Assembly (NCBI GenBank): GCA_023548195.1
Contig: JAJHZJ010000061.1
Span: forward strand, 7,561,374-7,625,373
Source of the DNA: Bettongia penicillata ogilbyi
Taxonomy: Eukaryota > Chordata > Mammalia > Diprotodontia > Potoroidae
Length of the DNA stretch: 64,000 nucleotides
Reading direction: 5' to 3'
The position numbers were made by a program, and so were the translations under genes. The notes under the pieces were generated by a model. That model was given only the letters and a program-made list of their open reading frames with translations, made no database searches and was not told where the DNA came from. Below are positions 49,355 through 61,984 of this stretch, piece after piece. The stretch's first letter is position 1; each line of letters starts with the position of its first letter.

Positions 49355-49622
49355 TTTCAGGGGTGAGGAACTTGTGGCCTCAAGACCACATGTGGCCCTT
49401 TAGATCCTCAGGTGTGGTCCTTTGGCTGAATCCAAACTTCAGAACAAATTTCCTTAAAAGGATGTCTTCTGTAAAACTTGTACTCCATCAAAGGGCAGGG
49501 TCACTACCAACAAATGATGAAGAAAATATTGTTTTGCTGTAGTATGTAATTCTAAAAGACATACTGAGACTTATTTATAAACTTATAAATTTCTTGAGGA
49601 CCTAGAGGGCCACATGTGCTGA
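49355..49622. mobile_element. hAT-type miniature transposon with HSPH1 3' UTR insert, intron 15
   Basis: Left end 'caggggtgaggaacttgtgg' and right end 'ggacctagagggccacatgt' match the element at 4475-4672. Between 49497 and about 49595 the interior holds 'gggtcactaccaacaaatga' and following sequence that is nearly identical to the HSPH1 3' UTR at 51137-51218, replacing about 9 bp of the normal element. The right inverted repeat is truncated. Confidence 0.75.
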
Positions 49623-49687
49623 GGACAAAGTTAGCTAAGTCTTACAGAATAAATGAAATGGTTATCATGTGTCTTATTTTGATTTAG

Positions 49688-49807
49688 AAATTGGGCACTC
49701 CAATTAAGATTAGGTTTCAAGAAGCTGAGGAACGACCAAGAATGTTTGAAGAATTAGGACGAAGGCTACAACACTATGCGAAGATAGCAGGAGACTACAG
49801 GAATAAA
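49688..49807 (+). CDS. HSPH1: HSPH1 exon 16 (residues 698-737)
   Basis: 120 bp encoding KLGTPIKIRFQEAEERPRMF and LQHYAKIAGDYRNK. Acceptor 'ttattttgatttag', donor GTGAGT. A decayed copy of this exon and its upstream intron edge lies at 47927-48037. Confidence 0.95.
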
Positions 49808-50124
49808 GTGAGTCCTTTTATATATGGCGGGTGAAAACTACGTAGAAATTACCATTAACAAATAAGTCGACTGGGCAACTTCTGCAGCCAGCGAAATTCC
49901 CCTCAGGAAAAAGGAAATTGGTGTTTTGGATTGGGTGTTCCTCCCCTGTCCCATCAACTACACTGGAGAATTTGCCCAAAAACCAGTTTCAACATCATGG
50001 GAAGGAATTGATGTTCCCTTCAGAGATTTTAATTTATTCTATGTACTTCATTAACTGTCCTCTTTACTTCAGGTGTACCTTTAGCTTTTTAATTACATAA
50101 AATAACCAGTTTTGCTTACTCCAG

Positions 50125-50286
50125 GATGAGAAATACATCCATATTGATGAATCAGAAATGAAGAAAGTTGAAAAGTCTGTCAACGAAACAATGGAGTGGA
50201 TGAATAATGTCATGAATGCTCAGGCTAAAAGAAGCCTTGATCAGGACCCAGTTGTGCGTGGCAGTGAAATAAAAATAAAGGTAGAG
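50125..50286 (+). CDS. HSPH1: HSPH1 exon 17 (residues 738-791)
   Basis: 162 bp encoding DEKYIHIDESEMKKVEKSVN and MEWMNNVMNAQAKRSLDQDP. Two donors lie 6 bp apart: GTAGAG at 50281 and GTGAGT at 50287. The second is stronger and keeps the length of the human protein (residues VE retained), so it was chosen. Confidence 0.9.
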
Positions 50287-50910
50287 GTGAGTGTTGCCAT
50301 GTATCCCTGTTTTCTTCCCCGAGTCTTTAGCACCCCTCTGTTGAAATTGTATCTCCAGAGAAAAATTTATCAGATGAGCCTTGGAGAATCTGCTCATATT
50401 ATCCTTTCACCTTTACCTGAACCCTTCCTGCCTGGCACTTTAAAAATGCTTATTGATTTGCATCGCATACCCTAGAAAAAGGCAAAGAGAACAGTTAAAT
50501 CTCATAAACCAGGAGGGTCTTAAATGAGGAGAAACTGGGTGGTACAGTGCCTTGGAGCCAGGAAGAGCTTCTGGGTCCCCTTCTTCCACATCATGCCTCT
50601 GTGACCATGAACTCAGTGCTCCTGGCCACCCTCCAAAACTTTGCTGAGTTCTTACCAATGACACCACAGTCCAGATTTCTCCCTAATGAGAGCGATGAAA
50701 CTCCTGCACAGAAGAATGTCATGGTGAAAATGTTTGGTCTGTCTTTATTCAGTCTGCAAAACTCAGATTTATAGAAGAGTTCAATATGTAAGGTTCCATT
50801 TTAGCAGGCTAGCTTGCCATTGAATAAGGAAATTAGAAAGTGGAGAAGAAAGATGTCTCCAAAAAGTGATAAAGAAATCTGAGCTGACCTCTCTTGTCTT
50901 TCTGCCTCAG

Positions 50911-51114
50911 GAATTAATCCATACTTGTGAACCAGTTGTAACACAACCAAAACCAAAAATAGAATCTCCCAAGCAGGAAAAAACGTTGAATGGCCCAAGT
51001 GTGGATAAGAATGAAGATTTTGAAGTAAAAAATGACCTGAATGCTGAAGGCCTGCATCAGAATGGAGATTGTCATCCTGGTGACAACAGCACCATTCACA
51101 TGGATTTGGACTAA
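50911..51114 (+). CDS. HSPH1: HSPH1 exon 18 coding part (residues 792-858 and stop)
   Basis: Encodes ELIHTCEPVVTQPKPKIESP and the C-terminus ending HMDLD with stop TAA at 51112-51114. The terminal MDLD is typical of Hsp105. Acceptor 'tttctgcctcag'. Confidence 0.95.
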   Translation, partial: ELIHTCEPVVTQPKPKIESPKQEKTLNGPSVDKNEDFEVKNDLNAEGLHQNGDCHPGDNSTIHMDLD

Positions 51115-51820
51115 GTCACTTGGAGTTAGTTAAGCAGGGTCACTACCAACAAATGATGAAGAAAATATTTTTTGCTGTAGTATGTAATTCTGAAAGACAT
51201 ACTGAGACTTATTTATATTTTCTTTTTTAAGGATGTTTAGAAATTTTTTGTGTATTATATGGAAAAATGCAAAGCTTAAGTCTGTAGTCATTATGATCCT
51301 AAAAGGGAAAATTGCCTTGGTAACTTTCAGATTCCTGTGGAATTGTGAATTCATACTAAGCTTCTGTGCAGTATTAACCATTTGCATCAGTAAGGATGAA
51401 GTTGATTTTGTCTTCTGGAAAAAAAAAATGTACTGCTCATTCAAGAGGGTTGTGACTAAAAATCTTTAAGCATTTGTTTCTGCCAAGGTAGTTTTCTTGC
51501 ATCTTACCCTCCATTTTTGCATGTGTGTGGGTGTGTATGTGTGTAAATATGGTTAAATCTGACTTCATAAGGGCTTTCCAAAATTGTCTAATAGGGTAGG
51601 ACTTTTTTCTTCATTGTTGTTATTATTTATGTTTCATCAAGTAAAACAAAAGATAATGAAATGTATTAGTAGCATGCAGAACAAAAACTTAAAATTTATC
51701 TCTTGCTAAACAGTACATTGTCCTGTGGAGGTTTACCAATGGAGGAAATGTTGATCCTGTTGTAACTGGTATTGTGAAGCATTGAATGAGCTTTAATAAA
51801 AGTTCATATAATGGTGTCAT
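51115..51820 (+). other. HSPH1: HSPH1 3' UTR
   Basis: About 700 nt, with ATTTA-type and GT-rich stretches (51521-51545). The stretch 51134-51218 is repeated in intron 15 at 49497-49577. Confidence 0.85.
51795..51800 (+). promoter_or_regulatory. HSPH1: Poly(A) signal of HSPH1
   Basis: Canonical AATAAA about 680 nt after the stop. Cleavage is expected within the next 15-25 nt, near 'aatggtgtcatttc'. Confidence 0.85.
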
Positions 51821-52289
51821 TTCTAAACTATTGGCTTTGTTGGTTATTTTTAAACACTGATAGAAGCTTACAGTACAGGCCAGTCTTTGTGAAATCCCAA
51901 TTTCCTTTTCACATTTTTTTTTCCAGTTTATAAAATGACAGCACCTTTTTCTTTAGTTCAAGATGACTAACAATATTTTTGTAAGGACTGAACACTGAGG
52001 TGTAGAAAGTATAATCAACTTGTTGGGGGTACCTTAGTTTTTTTATATGTAAAATGTGTTATATATATATATAGCAATATAGTAATTACTATTACTTCTT
52101 AAAACAAAGATACACCATTTTAGGTGGCATCTCTAGCCTATTTGTATTACCATTCGTTCCCCACCACCCAGACCTCCACACACAAATACAAAAAAAAACT
52201 AAAACATGCTTTGGTAGTAGTAGAATGCCAGTAATTCTGAATTTACATTGTTTAAAGTACTCATTCCTTTAGGCTCCATAATACTGTTA

Positions 52290-53105
52290 AGCACATTTTT
52301 TAAAAAATTTATTTTAATGTTCTACAATCATTACCATAAAACTTAGATTTTGTTACCCCCTCACCTACCCTCCACCACCCCCCTACCTCCCCAAGACAGC
52401 ATACAATTCTATATAGGATCTACATATACTTTGCTATTGAATGCATTTTCACTATAGTCATGCTGTGTAGACGAACTAAAATAAATGGAAGAAATCATAT
52501 AACAAAACACACACATGATCTGCGAATGAATTCCATAGTTCTTTCTCTGATGGTGGAGGGCATTTTGCCTTAGAAAACCATTGGGAATTTTTTTTTTTTA
52601 AGTTCTTGGTTTATTACAAAGTTCCAAGTCTACCAGAAAAAAACTCGCACACTGTGGTCGTTGCTGTGCACAAAGTTCTGGTTCTGTTCCTTTTGCTCAG
52701 CATCAGATCATATAAATCCTTCCAGGCCTCTCTGAAGTCTTCTTGTTCATCATTTCTTGTGGTGCAATAGTACTGCATTACATTCATATACCATAATTTA
52801 TTCAGCCATTCCCCAATTGATGGGCATCCCCTTGATTTCCAGTTTTTGGCAACTACAGAGTGCTGCTTTAAATATTTTTGTACATGTGGGGCCCTTTCCT
52901 ATTTTTATGATCTCTTGGGGATACAGTCCTAGTAGTGATATTGCTGGGTCAAAGAGTATGCACATTTTTGTAGTCCTTTGGGCATAGTTACAAACCACTC
53001 TCCAGAATGGTTGAATGAGCTCACAACTCCACCAACAATGAATTAGTGTTCCAACTCTCCCACATCCTCTCCAACATTTATCATGGTACTTATTCTTGAA
53101 GGTGT
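52290..53105 (-). mobile_element. LINE-1 3' end, antisense
   Basis: 'tcagccattccccaattgat', 'ggtcaaagagtatgcacatt', 'cagaatggttgaatgagctc' and 'caactccaccaacaatgaat'. It starts 500 bp beyond the HSPH1 poly(A) site. Broken frames. Confidence 0.8.
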
Positions 53106-53284
53106 AAAACAATGAATTCCCAAAACTGTTATAGGAAGACGTTTAATAGGCGTTAAGTGGTAATGTATTTGTTAATGGATCCAAAAATTAAATGTTGTAT
53201 TGTCGAAAGTGCTTTCCTTCTGCCTTAATTCAGTACCACAAATGGCCTCTACTGTTTGTAAGATACACAATTGGGCAGTGGGTA

Positions 53285-53525
53285 TTACAGTGTTCTGTTA
53301 GGTGGTGCAGTGGAGAGAGCCCTGGGCTTGGAATCAGGAAGACTCATCTTCATGAGTTCAAATCTGGCCTTAGACATTTACCATCTGTGTGACCCTGGGC
53401 AAGTCAATTAACTCTACCTGTTTCTCATCTGTAAAATGAACTGAAGAAGGAAATGGCAAACCACTACAGGAGCTTTGCCAAGAACCCCCAAATGGGATCA
53501 CAAAGAATCAACACAACTGAACATT
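53285..53525 (+). repeat. tRNA-type marsupial SINE
   Basis: 'ggtggtgcagtggagagagc', 'cttggaatcaggaagactca', 'gtgtgaccctgggcaagtca' and 'gaaggaaatggcaaaccact'. Confidence 0.75.
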
Positions 53526-53934
53526 ACAGGGGTTAAAATTAGTTTCTTCCCTTCAAGGCACTAGTGGAAGAAAAGGTATTAAAGGGTAAATAAGTATAAT
53601 ACAAAGGAGTGTGTAATACGGGTGAAAGGGTCAGGTTAAATGGAGAAATATTAGGAGGACTGGGTGTAAGATTGTTTTCGTAGGAGTTATATTTGAGTTG
53701 AAATTTGAAGAGGATGAGAAAGAAAGACTTGAGTAGAAAAATCAGCATACCTATTTACCTTATGTGCTAGTGTTTACTACATTAGGTGCTGGGAGTACCA
53801 GGACAACTGTCTGTGATCTAAGAAATAAAGGGAAATGTAAAATGCATGAGGAATACTTCTAGTCAGAGATAGGGCTGATGTGAAGTGTAAGGATGAGGAG
53901 CTGTGATGGAAAGTGGAGCTAAAACTTTTTATTT

Positions 53935-54710
53935 TAACATTTTTATTTTTTAGTTCAGTATAAAATTTTTAAAATCGGTTTATACATCTGAAGTCATACA
54001 AAACATAATTCTATGTTAGCTACCTTACAAAAGAAAACAGACAAAACAAGAAAAAGTTTTTAAAAAGTATTCTTTAATCTGCACTCAGTTCTCTAGAGGA
54101 GGATGCCATTTTTCATCATAGGTCCTTTAGGATTGTCTTGGATCATTGTCTTGATTAGAGTAGCTCTCTGTTTCACAGTTGGTCATCTTTACAAGAGTAT
54201 TAGTGTGTTCAGTTTCTCTTGCTTCTGCTCACTTCACTTTGCATCATTCCTAAGTCTTTGCTGGTTTTTCTGCCTTGTCATTTCTTACAGCACAGTAGTA
54301 TTCCACCACAGTCATGAACTACAACTTGTTTAGCTATTCCCAAATTGATGGCTGTCGGTTATCTAATTCTTTGCCACCACTAAAAGAGCTATTTTTGTAC
54401 AAGTAGAAACTTCTTTTTCTTTGATCTCTTTGGGGTACAGACCTAGTAGAGGTATTCCTGAGTCAAAGGCCCTTTGGGTATTATTCCAAATTGCTCTACA
54501 GAGGGGTTGAGTCAGTCCCAATATTTCCACATCCTGACCAGCATTTGTCATTTTTCTATTAGCCAATCTGATAGGTTATTTTAATTTGCATTTTTAATCA
54601 GCAGCGATTAGAGCTTTTTTTTGTGAGTATTGATAGCTTTGATTTCTTCTTTTAACTTCATATCCTTTGACTGTCAACTGTACAAATGGCTCTTATTTTT
54701 ATAAATTTGG
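53935..54710 (-). mobile_element. LINE-1 3' end, antisense
   Basis: 'ttctcttgcttctgctcact', 'gctattcccaaattgatggc', 'ccctttgggtattattccaa' and 'gccaatctgataggttat'. More decayed than 52290-53105. Confidence 0.7.
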
Positions 54711-55034
54711 CTCATGAAACTTACTTTCTCAATGAAAGTATTTGACTCTAAAGTAATGATTTTGGAAGTAAGTCCTAGGGATATGTCATGGAAAGAAACC
54801 TTTCAGTAACATGCCTTCCTTTATTGAACATTAGGTTTTCTACTGGATTTGCTGCAATTATATTTTAGGATTGAAATACAAGATACTCCTTTTCTTTAAA
54901 ATCTATCCCTTCCCCAAGCTCCCCTACCACCATCCTAGTCCAGCAGGTTCACAGTCGTGGTGTCAGGATTACTCTTCCGTCTTCACCTTCAGGTTGCCAA
55001 ATCTTGGTGACTCTGCCACCACATGCAATCCAAC

Positions 55035-55160
55035 CCAGCCTAATCCAGTCCAATAAACATTTATCCGTTATCTACTAGGTGGTGTAAAGCACTAACCCAA
55101 AGTGCTGGAGATACAATTAGTAAAAAAAACAGTTTCTGCTTTCAAGCAGCTTGCAATCTA
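55035..55160 (+). repeat. L2/L3-type 3' relic
   Basis: 'aataaacatttatccgttat' then 'aagtgctggagatacaatta' and 'aagcagcttgcaatctaa', related to 1828-1965 and 63705-63820. Confidence 0.5.
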
Positions 55161-55699
55161 ACAGGATAAAAAAACATGCAAAAGGAGACAGGGAAGAAAG
55201 AGTGGGGCAAGGGGAGCCTCAAACATGGAGCTGGAACCTGGCAGTGCAGCTTATGACAGAGTGGAGTGAGCTGAAAGGCACCATTTCTTCTGTCTTTAAA
55301 TGAAAGCATTGAGAGGAGGTTGGTACTCAGCCTTCCAATCAGAGCAGGTAAGGAGACCAAGGGAAGTAGTGGGTACCATTTCCAGCCACATCTCTGGCTG
55401 ACTCTCTTCACTGACAGCCACTGACCCTGGTGATGGAACTGTGAATCAGTAGAACTGTTACAGGAAACTTTGTAATGATGCCCAGAAAGTTAACAGCCTG
55501 CATACCCTCGAACCCTCTGACCCAGTTCTATATACCTACTCCTATTTATCTCAAAAGAAGAGGAAAAGGATGTACATGTGGTAGATCCAGGGTTCCCCAC
55601 TTCCTGGCAATAGGGATTATTGTTCCCTAAAAGGCAACAAAACTGTCCCTGGGATCTGCTTGGCCCTTCCCTCCTTTGATGTAGCTTCCTGGTCACTTA

Positions 55700-55965
55700 G
55701 GGGCATAAAAAATAGCATTTATGTAGCTCTTACTATGTGCCTTATTGTGGCAAGCACTTTACAATTCTCTTATTTGATCCATAACCCTAAAAAGTGGGTG
55801 CTATTATTATCCCCCCTTTTACAAATGAGGAAATTGAGGGAAATAGGTTAAATGACTTGATTAGAGTCACACAATGAGTAAATATCTGAGACTGGTTTGG
55901 AACTCAGGTCTTCCTGACCCCAGGTCCCACACTCTATCCACTTCACCTGGCTTGCCCCCAAAAAA
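55700..55965 (-). repeat. MIR/CORE-SINE relic, antisense
   Basis: 'atgtagctcttactatgtgc', 'aaatgaggaaattgagggaa', 'agagtcacacaatgagtaaa' and 'ggaactcaggtcttcctgac'. Confidence 0.65.
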
Positions 55966-56194
55966 CTTCCATTCAGTGCAGCGTTGACTTGCACATGTCA
56001 CCAGACATGTTTTTATATGGAGACAAGAAGGGAACCATGTCTAAGGTAACCTTGTGGCATATCCCTGCTATGTTAGGGCAAAGTAAAACTTTTGTTAGTA
56101 GGTCAGTTTTTTGAATGCTTCATTGTGTCTTATTAGACTGGTGAGATATTAAACTGATCTGAAAGAGTACAAAAATACTTAGCAGCTCTTTTTG

Positions 56195-56635
56195 TAAAGG
56201 GGTGCCCTATTGGGGAATGGCTAAACAAATTGTGATATATAAATTGTGCTTAAATATTATCATACCATAAATGAACAATTTCAGAGGATCCTGAGAAAAT
56301 CTTATGAACTGGTGCACAGCAAAGTGAGCAGACCTAGAACAATCTGTGATAACATCATACAGAAAAAAAACAACTTTGAAAGACTGGAAGTCTGACATGA
56401 AAAAAAATGAAGAAACATACTAGTCACTTCCTGACCCACAGGTGTGATAACCCTTAAAAAAAATGCAGAAAGACACATTTTCACACATGTTTAATGTAAG
56501 AATGTATTTTGCTGAACTATGTAGCTATGTATTGAGAGTTTTTTAATGTTTATTTTTATTTGTTCAGTAATGGAGGTTAGGAGGGTCAGAAAGATAGATT
56601 TTTTAAATATTTGTTACTTGAAAATAAAAAAAAAG
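56195..56635 (+). mobile_element. LINE-1 3' end
   Basis: 'cctattggggaatggctaaa', 'gatcctgagaaaatcttatg', 'gcaaagtgagcagacctag' and an A-rich tail near 56620-56635. Confidence 0.65.
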
Positions 56636-56849
56636 CTACCACCTTCATTCAGGCCTTGATTATTTCTTGCCCTGGGCAGTGGTTGTCGTCAGCTAACTGG
56701 TCTCCTTGCTGCTGGCTTTTCTCATAATCCATCCACCCCACAATGGTAAAATTAATATTCCTAAAATGCAAAAGGGGCTATATCACTCCCCTATTGGAAA
56801 GTTTTGGGTAAGCCCCAGTTGCCTTAGGTTGTCATTTAAAGCTATCCAT

Positions 56850-59395
56850 AATACAATTCTTTTTTAAAAATTAATTTATTTTTAGTTTTCACATTCACTT
56901 CCACAAGATTTTGAGTTCCAAATTTTCTCCTTATCTCTCCTCACCCCAAGATAGTATGCCTTCTGATTACCCTTTCCCCCAGTCTATTGTTTCTTCCATC
57001 ATACACATACACCCCTCTTCTCTTATTCCCCTTCCCCTCTATTTTCTTGTAGATTTCTATACCTCATTGCCTGTATGTTATTTCCCAGTTGCATATAAAA
57101 ACAATTTTTAACATTTGTTTTTAAAACTTTGAGTTCCAAATTCCCTCCTTCCCTTTCCACCCAGCCTCGTTGAGAAGGCAAACAATTCAATATAGGTTAT
57201 ACATGTGTAGTCATACAAAACACTTCCATAACAGCCATGTTGTGAAAGACTAACTATTTTTTCCTCCATCCTATCCTGCCCTCCATTTATTCTATTCTTT
57301 CTACCCTGACCCTCCTCAAAAGTGTTAACTTTTGATTGCCCCTCCTCCCATTTGCCCTCCCTTCTATCATCCTCACCCCCACCCCCCCACTTATTCCCTT
57401 CACCCTACTTTCCTGTAGTGTAAGATAGATTTTCATACTAAATCGAGTGTACATGTTATTCCCTCCTTAGGCCAAATCCAATGAGAGTAAGGTTCATTCA
57501 TTCCCTCTCAGCTCCCCCCTCTTCCCCTTCATTGTAAAAGTTTTTTCTTTCCTCTTTTATATGAGATAATTTACGCCCTTCTATTTCTCCCTTTCTCTTT
57601 CCAATATACCCTTCTCATCCCTTAATTTTATTTTTTAGATATCATCCCTTCATATTCAACTCACTCTATGGCCTCTGGATAGTATATATATGTTATCCTA
57701 ATTGTGTTTCCACAATTCTTGAATTGTTTCTTTCTGGCTGCTTGCAATATTTTCTCCTGGGAACTCTGGAATTTGGCTACAATATTCCTAGGAGTTTTCC
57801 TTTTGAGATCTCTTTCAGGAGGTGATCAGTGGATTCTTTCAATATCTATTTTCCCCTCTGGTTCTAGAATATCAGGGCAGTTTTCCTTGATAATTCCTTG
57901 AAAGATGATGGCTAGGCTCTTTTTTTTGATCATGACTTTCAGGTAGTCCAATAATTTTTAAATTATCTCTCCTGGATCTATTTTCCAGGTCAGTTGTTTT
58001 TTTTGGTGAGATATTTCACATTGTCTTCTATTTTTTCATTCTTTTAGCTTTGTCTTGTAATTTCTTAATTTTTTATAAAGTCATTAACTTCTATCTGCTC
58101 TATTCTAATTTTTAAGGAATTATTTTTTCAATGAGCTTTTGGACCTCCTTTTCCATTTGGCCAGTTCTGCTTTTTAAGGCATTCTCCTCATTTGTTTTTT
58201 GGATTTCTTTTTTCATTTGGGTTAGTCTATTTTTTAAAGTGTTATTTTTTCAGAATTTTTTGGATCCCCTTTAGCAAGCAATTGACTTGTTTTTTTTTTA
58301 TTATGATTTTCTTGCATCACTCTCATTTCTCTTCCCAATTTTTCCTCTACCTCTCTTACTTGACTTTCAAAATCCTTTTTGAGCTCTTGCACGTCCTGAG
58401 ACCAATTTATATTTTTTTTGGAGGCTTTGGATGTAGGAGCTTTGACTTTGTTGTCTTCTTCTGGTTGTATGTTTCGATCTTCCTTGTCATCAAAATAGAT
58501 TCTATAGTCTAATTTTTTTTCCTGGTGTTTGCTCATTTCCCCAGCCATTTTGAGTTCTTTGTCAAGGTAGTTCTCTGTTTCCAGTGTGGGGGGAAGAGGG
58601 GAGTGAGTGTGCTATCCTAAGCTTCAAGAATATGCAGCTACTTTCAGAAATACTTTTAGGGACCTGCTAATTTTGAGCTCTTTCAGGGTTGTGTGATCAA
58701 AGGAGAGGTGTTTACTCTCTCCTAGTTTGTACCTCAGTCTGTGAGTGAACTCATGCATTCTTTTCTGCATTGGAATTGTGAGGATTCTCACAAGCTCCAC
58801 CAAGCCAGCACTCCTCCTTGCCCTAGGACTGCCACCAATGACTGCTTTCCAGATCCAAGCAGGGCAAAGCAAGAGAATACCACTTCAGCACCAGCACAGA
58901 GATCCCTGCAATTCTCCTTTGATCAACTGCTCAATTCCCCCACAATCTGTGGCCATAGAGCTCCAGAAACAGCTGCTGCTGCTGCTGCTGCCACTACTTC
59001 TGCCCCCTCCACCACCCTGGGCCTGGGGCTGAACCACACTGCTTTTTCACACAGGTGGGACAGGCTTTTCCCACTAACCTTCCAGGTTGTACTCTGTATT
59101 TTGGGGTGGAGAAATCTGAAAACCACCACAGCTATCAGCGATTCAGTCCCCTGAGACCTGCTTCAGCCCATCTGTGCCAGCACACTGCTCTGCCCTCTGC
59201 TCCCAGCCCAGTGTGATAGATGCTTCCTGTCAATCTTCTAGGCCATCTTGGGCTGGAGATTTGCTTCTCTCTATCCACTCTGTCATTTGTGAGTTTTGCA
59301 ACTCCAAAATCTGTTTAGTCATTTTTTACAGGTGTTCGTAGGGGTTTGGGGAGAGCTCAGGCAAGTCCCTGCTTTTATTTAGCCATCTTCCATAA
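56850..59395 (-). mobile_element. LINE-1 5' half: 5' UTR and ORF1, antisense
   Basis: Read on the minus strand, it begins near 59395 ('ggaagatggctaaataaaag'), has an untranslated region of about 850 bp with a GCT-repeat (58973-58992), and then an ORF1 start at 58548: MAGEMSKHQEKKLDYRIYFD, continuing as a Lys/Glu-rich coiled coil (QELKKDFESQVREVEEKLGR) to 58234. Beyond that, frames are broken, but pieces such as RNIVAKFQSSQEKILQAARK near 57750 match LINE-1 ORF1. The low-coordinate part (56850-57600) is purine-rich spacer and cannot be placed precisely. ORF1 is not intact. Confidence 0.65.
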
Positions 59396-59654
59396 TATGG
59401 TTCTTACCTACTTTTCGAGTTCTATTTCATCTTCATGCGTGCACTCGTCCAAAATGGTTGGCCATCTGTTCCCCACACAAATTCCGTTTCCAACCCCTGT
59501 GCCATTTCAGAGGAGGCTGTAAGGGACTCCTTCACCTCCGAAGTGTTCCTAGCTTCCTTGCTTTGATCAAGAATGATGTGCTGAGACCTTTCATGATAAC
59601 TTCTCTCTCCCCAGCTGTCTTAGTTTGCTCACATCCTTGAAATTACTTTGAATC

Positions 59655-59850
59655 CCTGGGTGTTATCAGTGGAAACTAATATGGCACAATGGACAAAGGA
59701 CCAGTCTTTGAGTAAAGACCTCGGTTCTAGACTTGCTTTGCATATGTACTGACTGACTAGAGGCAAGTCACTTAACCATTCAGTTCCTCCAAGCAACTCT
59801 AGATACTGAATTGCAAGAAAAATTGTTAAGCTAGATAAATCATAAAGATG
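59655..59850 (+). repeat. MIR/SINE relic
   Basis: 'gaggcaagtcacttaaccat' and 'tcagttcctccaagcaactc', followed by a short tail. Confidence 0.5.
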
Positions 59851-60039
59851 GAATTATAGGCCTATCTGAAGTCTTCCCAACCTCAAATAAAAACTTTAAT
59901 GTTTTATTAGTCTGTTTGCATGAATTAATCCTTCAGGAAACTGAGGAATGGGAACCTTCAGGTTATTGTTGGCTTTTGTGTCCTCTGTTCCTTGTACTAG
60001 GTCTGGGCCAATGGTTTCACTGATGTCAACTCCCTCAGA

Positions 60040-60320
60040 TTGAATTGACAACTCTTTTGCATCTTAAGGAATTGGCTGGGGCCCTGAGCTGTTGGGTGAC
60101 TTCCCATGATAATATAGCTGGTATGTTTCAGACAGGCCTTGCATGCAGGTCTTCTGATTCTGAAACCTCTATCCACTACTATTTTATTCTGGCTGTCACT
60201 TTTACAAACAGAAAATGTTGAATTGAATTGCTCCAAGTCACACAGATAATAAATGACAAAACCAGGTATTGAGCCCTGGCTGTCTGACTCCCAAGTCCAG
60301 AACTCTTTTCACTTCACATC
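60040..60320 (-). repeat. MIR-type relics, antisense
   Basis: 'aatatagctggtatgtttca', 'catgcaggtcttctgattct' and 'caagtcacacagataataaa' with 'gccctggctgtctgactccc'. Two overlapping relics are possible. Confidence 0.5.
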
Positions 60321-60399
60321 TATAGCAAGTGGTGAGCAGAGCAAATTTAATCAATTGTTTCATGGTGTCTTTAAAGGAACTTTCTAGTTTCTGACCTCT

Positions 60400-61020
60400 G
60401 CCCTAGTTCAGTCCTCTGTCACCTCTTGGCTAGATGGTTGTAATAATCTCCTAACTGGTCTCTGCCTCTGATATCTTCTTCTTTCATTCCATTTTCTATG
60501 TAGCTGCCAAAATAATCTTCCTAAGACATTGCTCTGAACACACCCTGCTTAAGAAACCTCTAGTGGCATTCTGTTGCCTCTAAGATAAAATAAGGAGTTT
60601 TCCTTACCTTGGTTATATGAAGTTTTCAGAAATCTGGTTTCAACTGACTTTCCCAGGCTTATTTCATATTGTTCCCTATTCGTATACTTCATGGTCTAGC
60701 CAGCCAAACTATCCACTTGGAGCTCTTCTCTGAATTTTATATTCTATCTCCCTCTACCCCACGTTCCCATGGGGTGTTATGCCCAGAATATATTCTTTCC
60801 TCCTCCTAACCTTCCTCAAAGGCTTATTTCAGGATCCCCTTTCCATCAGAAGCCTTTCATGATGTCCCTACTTGTTAATACTGTTTCCTCAAAATAACTT
60901 GTATTAATTCATCTCTGTAACTCCTCCTGCAAACCTCCACCACCAGTAGAAGGTAAGGTCTTTGAGGGCAGGGGTCATTTCACTTTACCCTTGTATCCCT
61001 GGAGACTGTACAAAAAAGGT
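60400..61020 (+). repeat. L2-type LINE 3' end
   Basis: 'gtaataatctcctaactggt', 'tgctctgaacacaccctgct', 'ctctgtaactcctcctgcaa' and 'ggtctttgagggcaggggtc' are in L2 3' order. Confidence 0.65.
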
Positions 61021-61984
61021 GAAAAATATGCCAGACCTGTCATTGCATTGGTTCCCAATGAGGAAGCTCCCTTTACACGTGCAAATTTGTACCTAGTTTT
61101 AGGGGGTATTTGATAATTAATAATTTCATAATTAAGCTGTTTGTATGCCCCTAGCCAAAACAGTGAGTCCTAGTCCAAAGCAGTCTGCTTTAATTCGTTT
61201 TTCTCATCCCCTAGAAAATATGACTGACTTAACTGGCATCATTGTCCTTGGACTGGCAGTACTCAGAAGCTGACATTTTAAATGACTGCCAGTGGGATCA
61301 CAGAACCACCTTTGACAGTTTGCTCCCACCCATTCTTCTATCTCATGTCTGTCATTCATTGGATGGGGACATTATGGAGGAGTATTCCTTGCCATTTCAA
61401 GAAATGAGGGGGTATACTAGATGATCTCAAGCATTCCTGTCAACTCTAACACTACATGAATCCCATGAAATTGCTAGGATATTTTGTGGGTGGCTTTACC
61501 AAATTCTGTTCATCAGAAGGTGATGATTATTCCATAGGGGTGACATCAGGCCACATCTCCTCCCCATTCCCCACCCCACCTTGGCTCTTATTTCTAATAA
61601 AATTCCAGTCATAGCAACATTAGCAATTTAATCTTTAATACTAATACTATGTGGTTGAAAGTTCTGTATGATACCCAAACATAAATAGCTATAATAAGAA
61701 GTCCTTATAGTCTCCATACTTTATAGTTATAAAGTGTTTTATATTTGTTATTTCCTTAGGCCACAGCCTAACATCAGACAGTAACATAGATCAGACCTGT
61801 GACTTCACTGGTATAGGTAAGAAAACTCCCTCTACCAAATGGGTCATCAACTTCTCTGCAAATTATAGTCTTATAGAAATGCTTTGAACATTTGCCCAGG
61901 GGAGAAAAAATGCAGAAAAATGGCACAATTTTTTTTTTTTTTACCGATACTAATATTTCTTTAGAGTGATTTCTGCTCAATGTA

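Noticed and set aside
51522..51545. GT-rich run in the HSPH1 3' UTR as a special element
   Set aside because: Short, imperfect GT repeat common in 3' UTRs; no further pattern supports a regulatory structure.
58741..59154. Plus-strand open frame of 137 codons
   Set aside because: It runs antisense through the 5' UTR of the minus-strand LINE-1 and shows only composition-driven openness, including a GCT-repeat.
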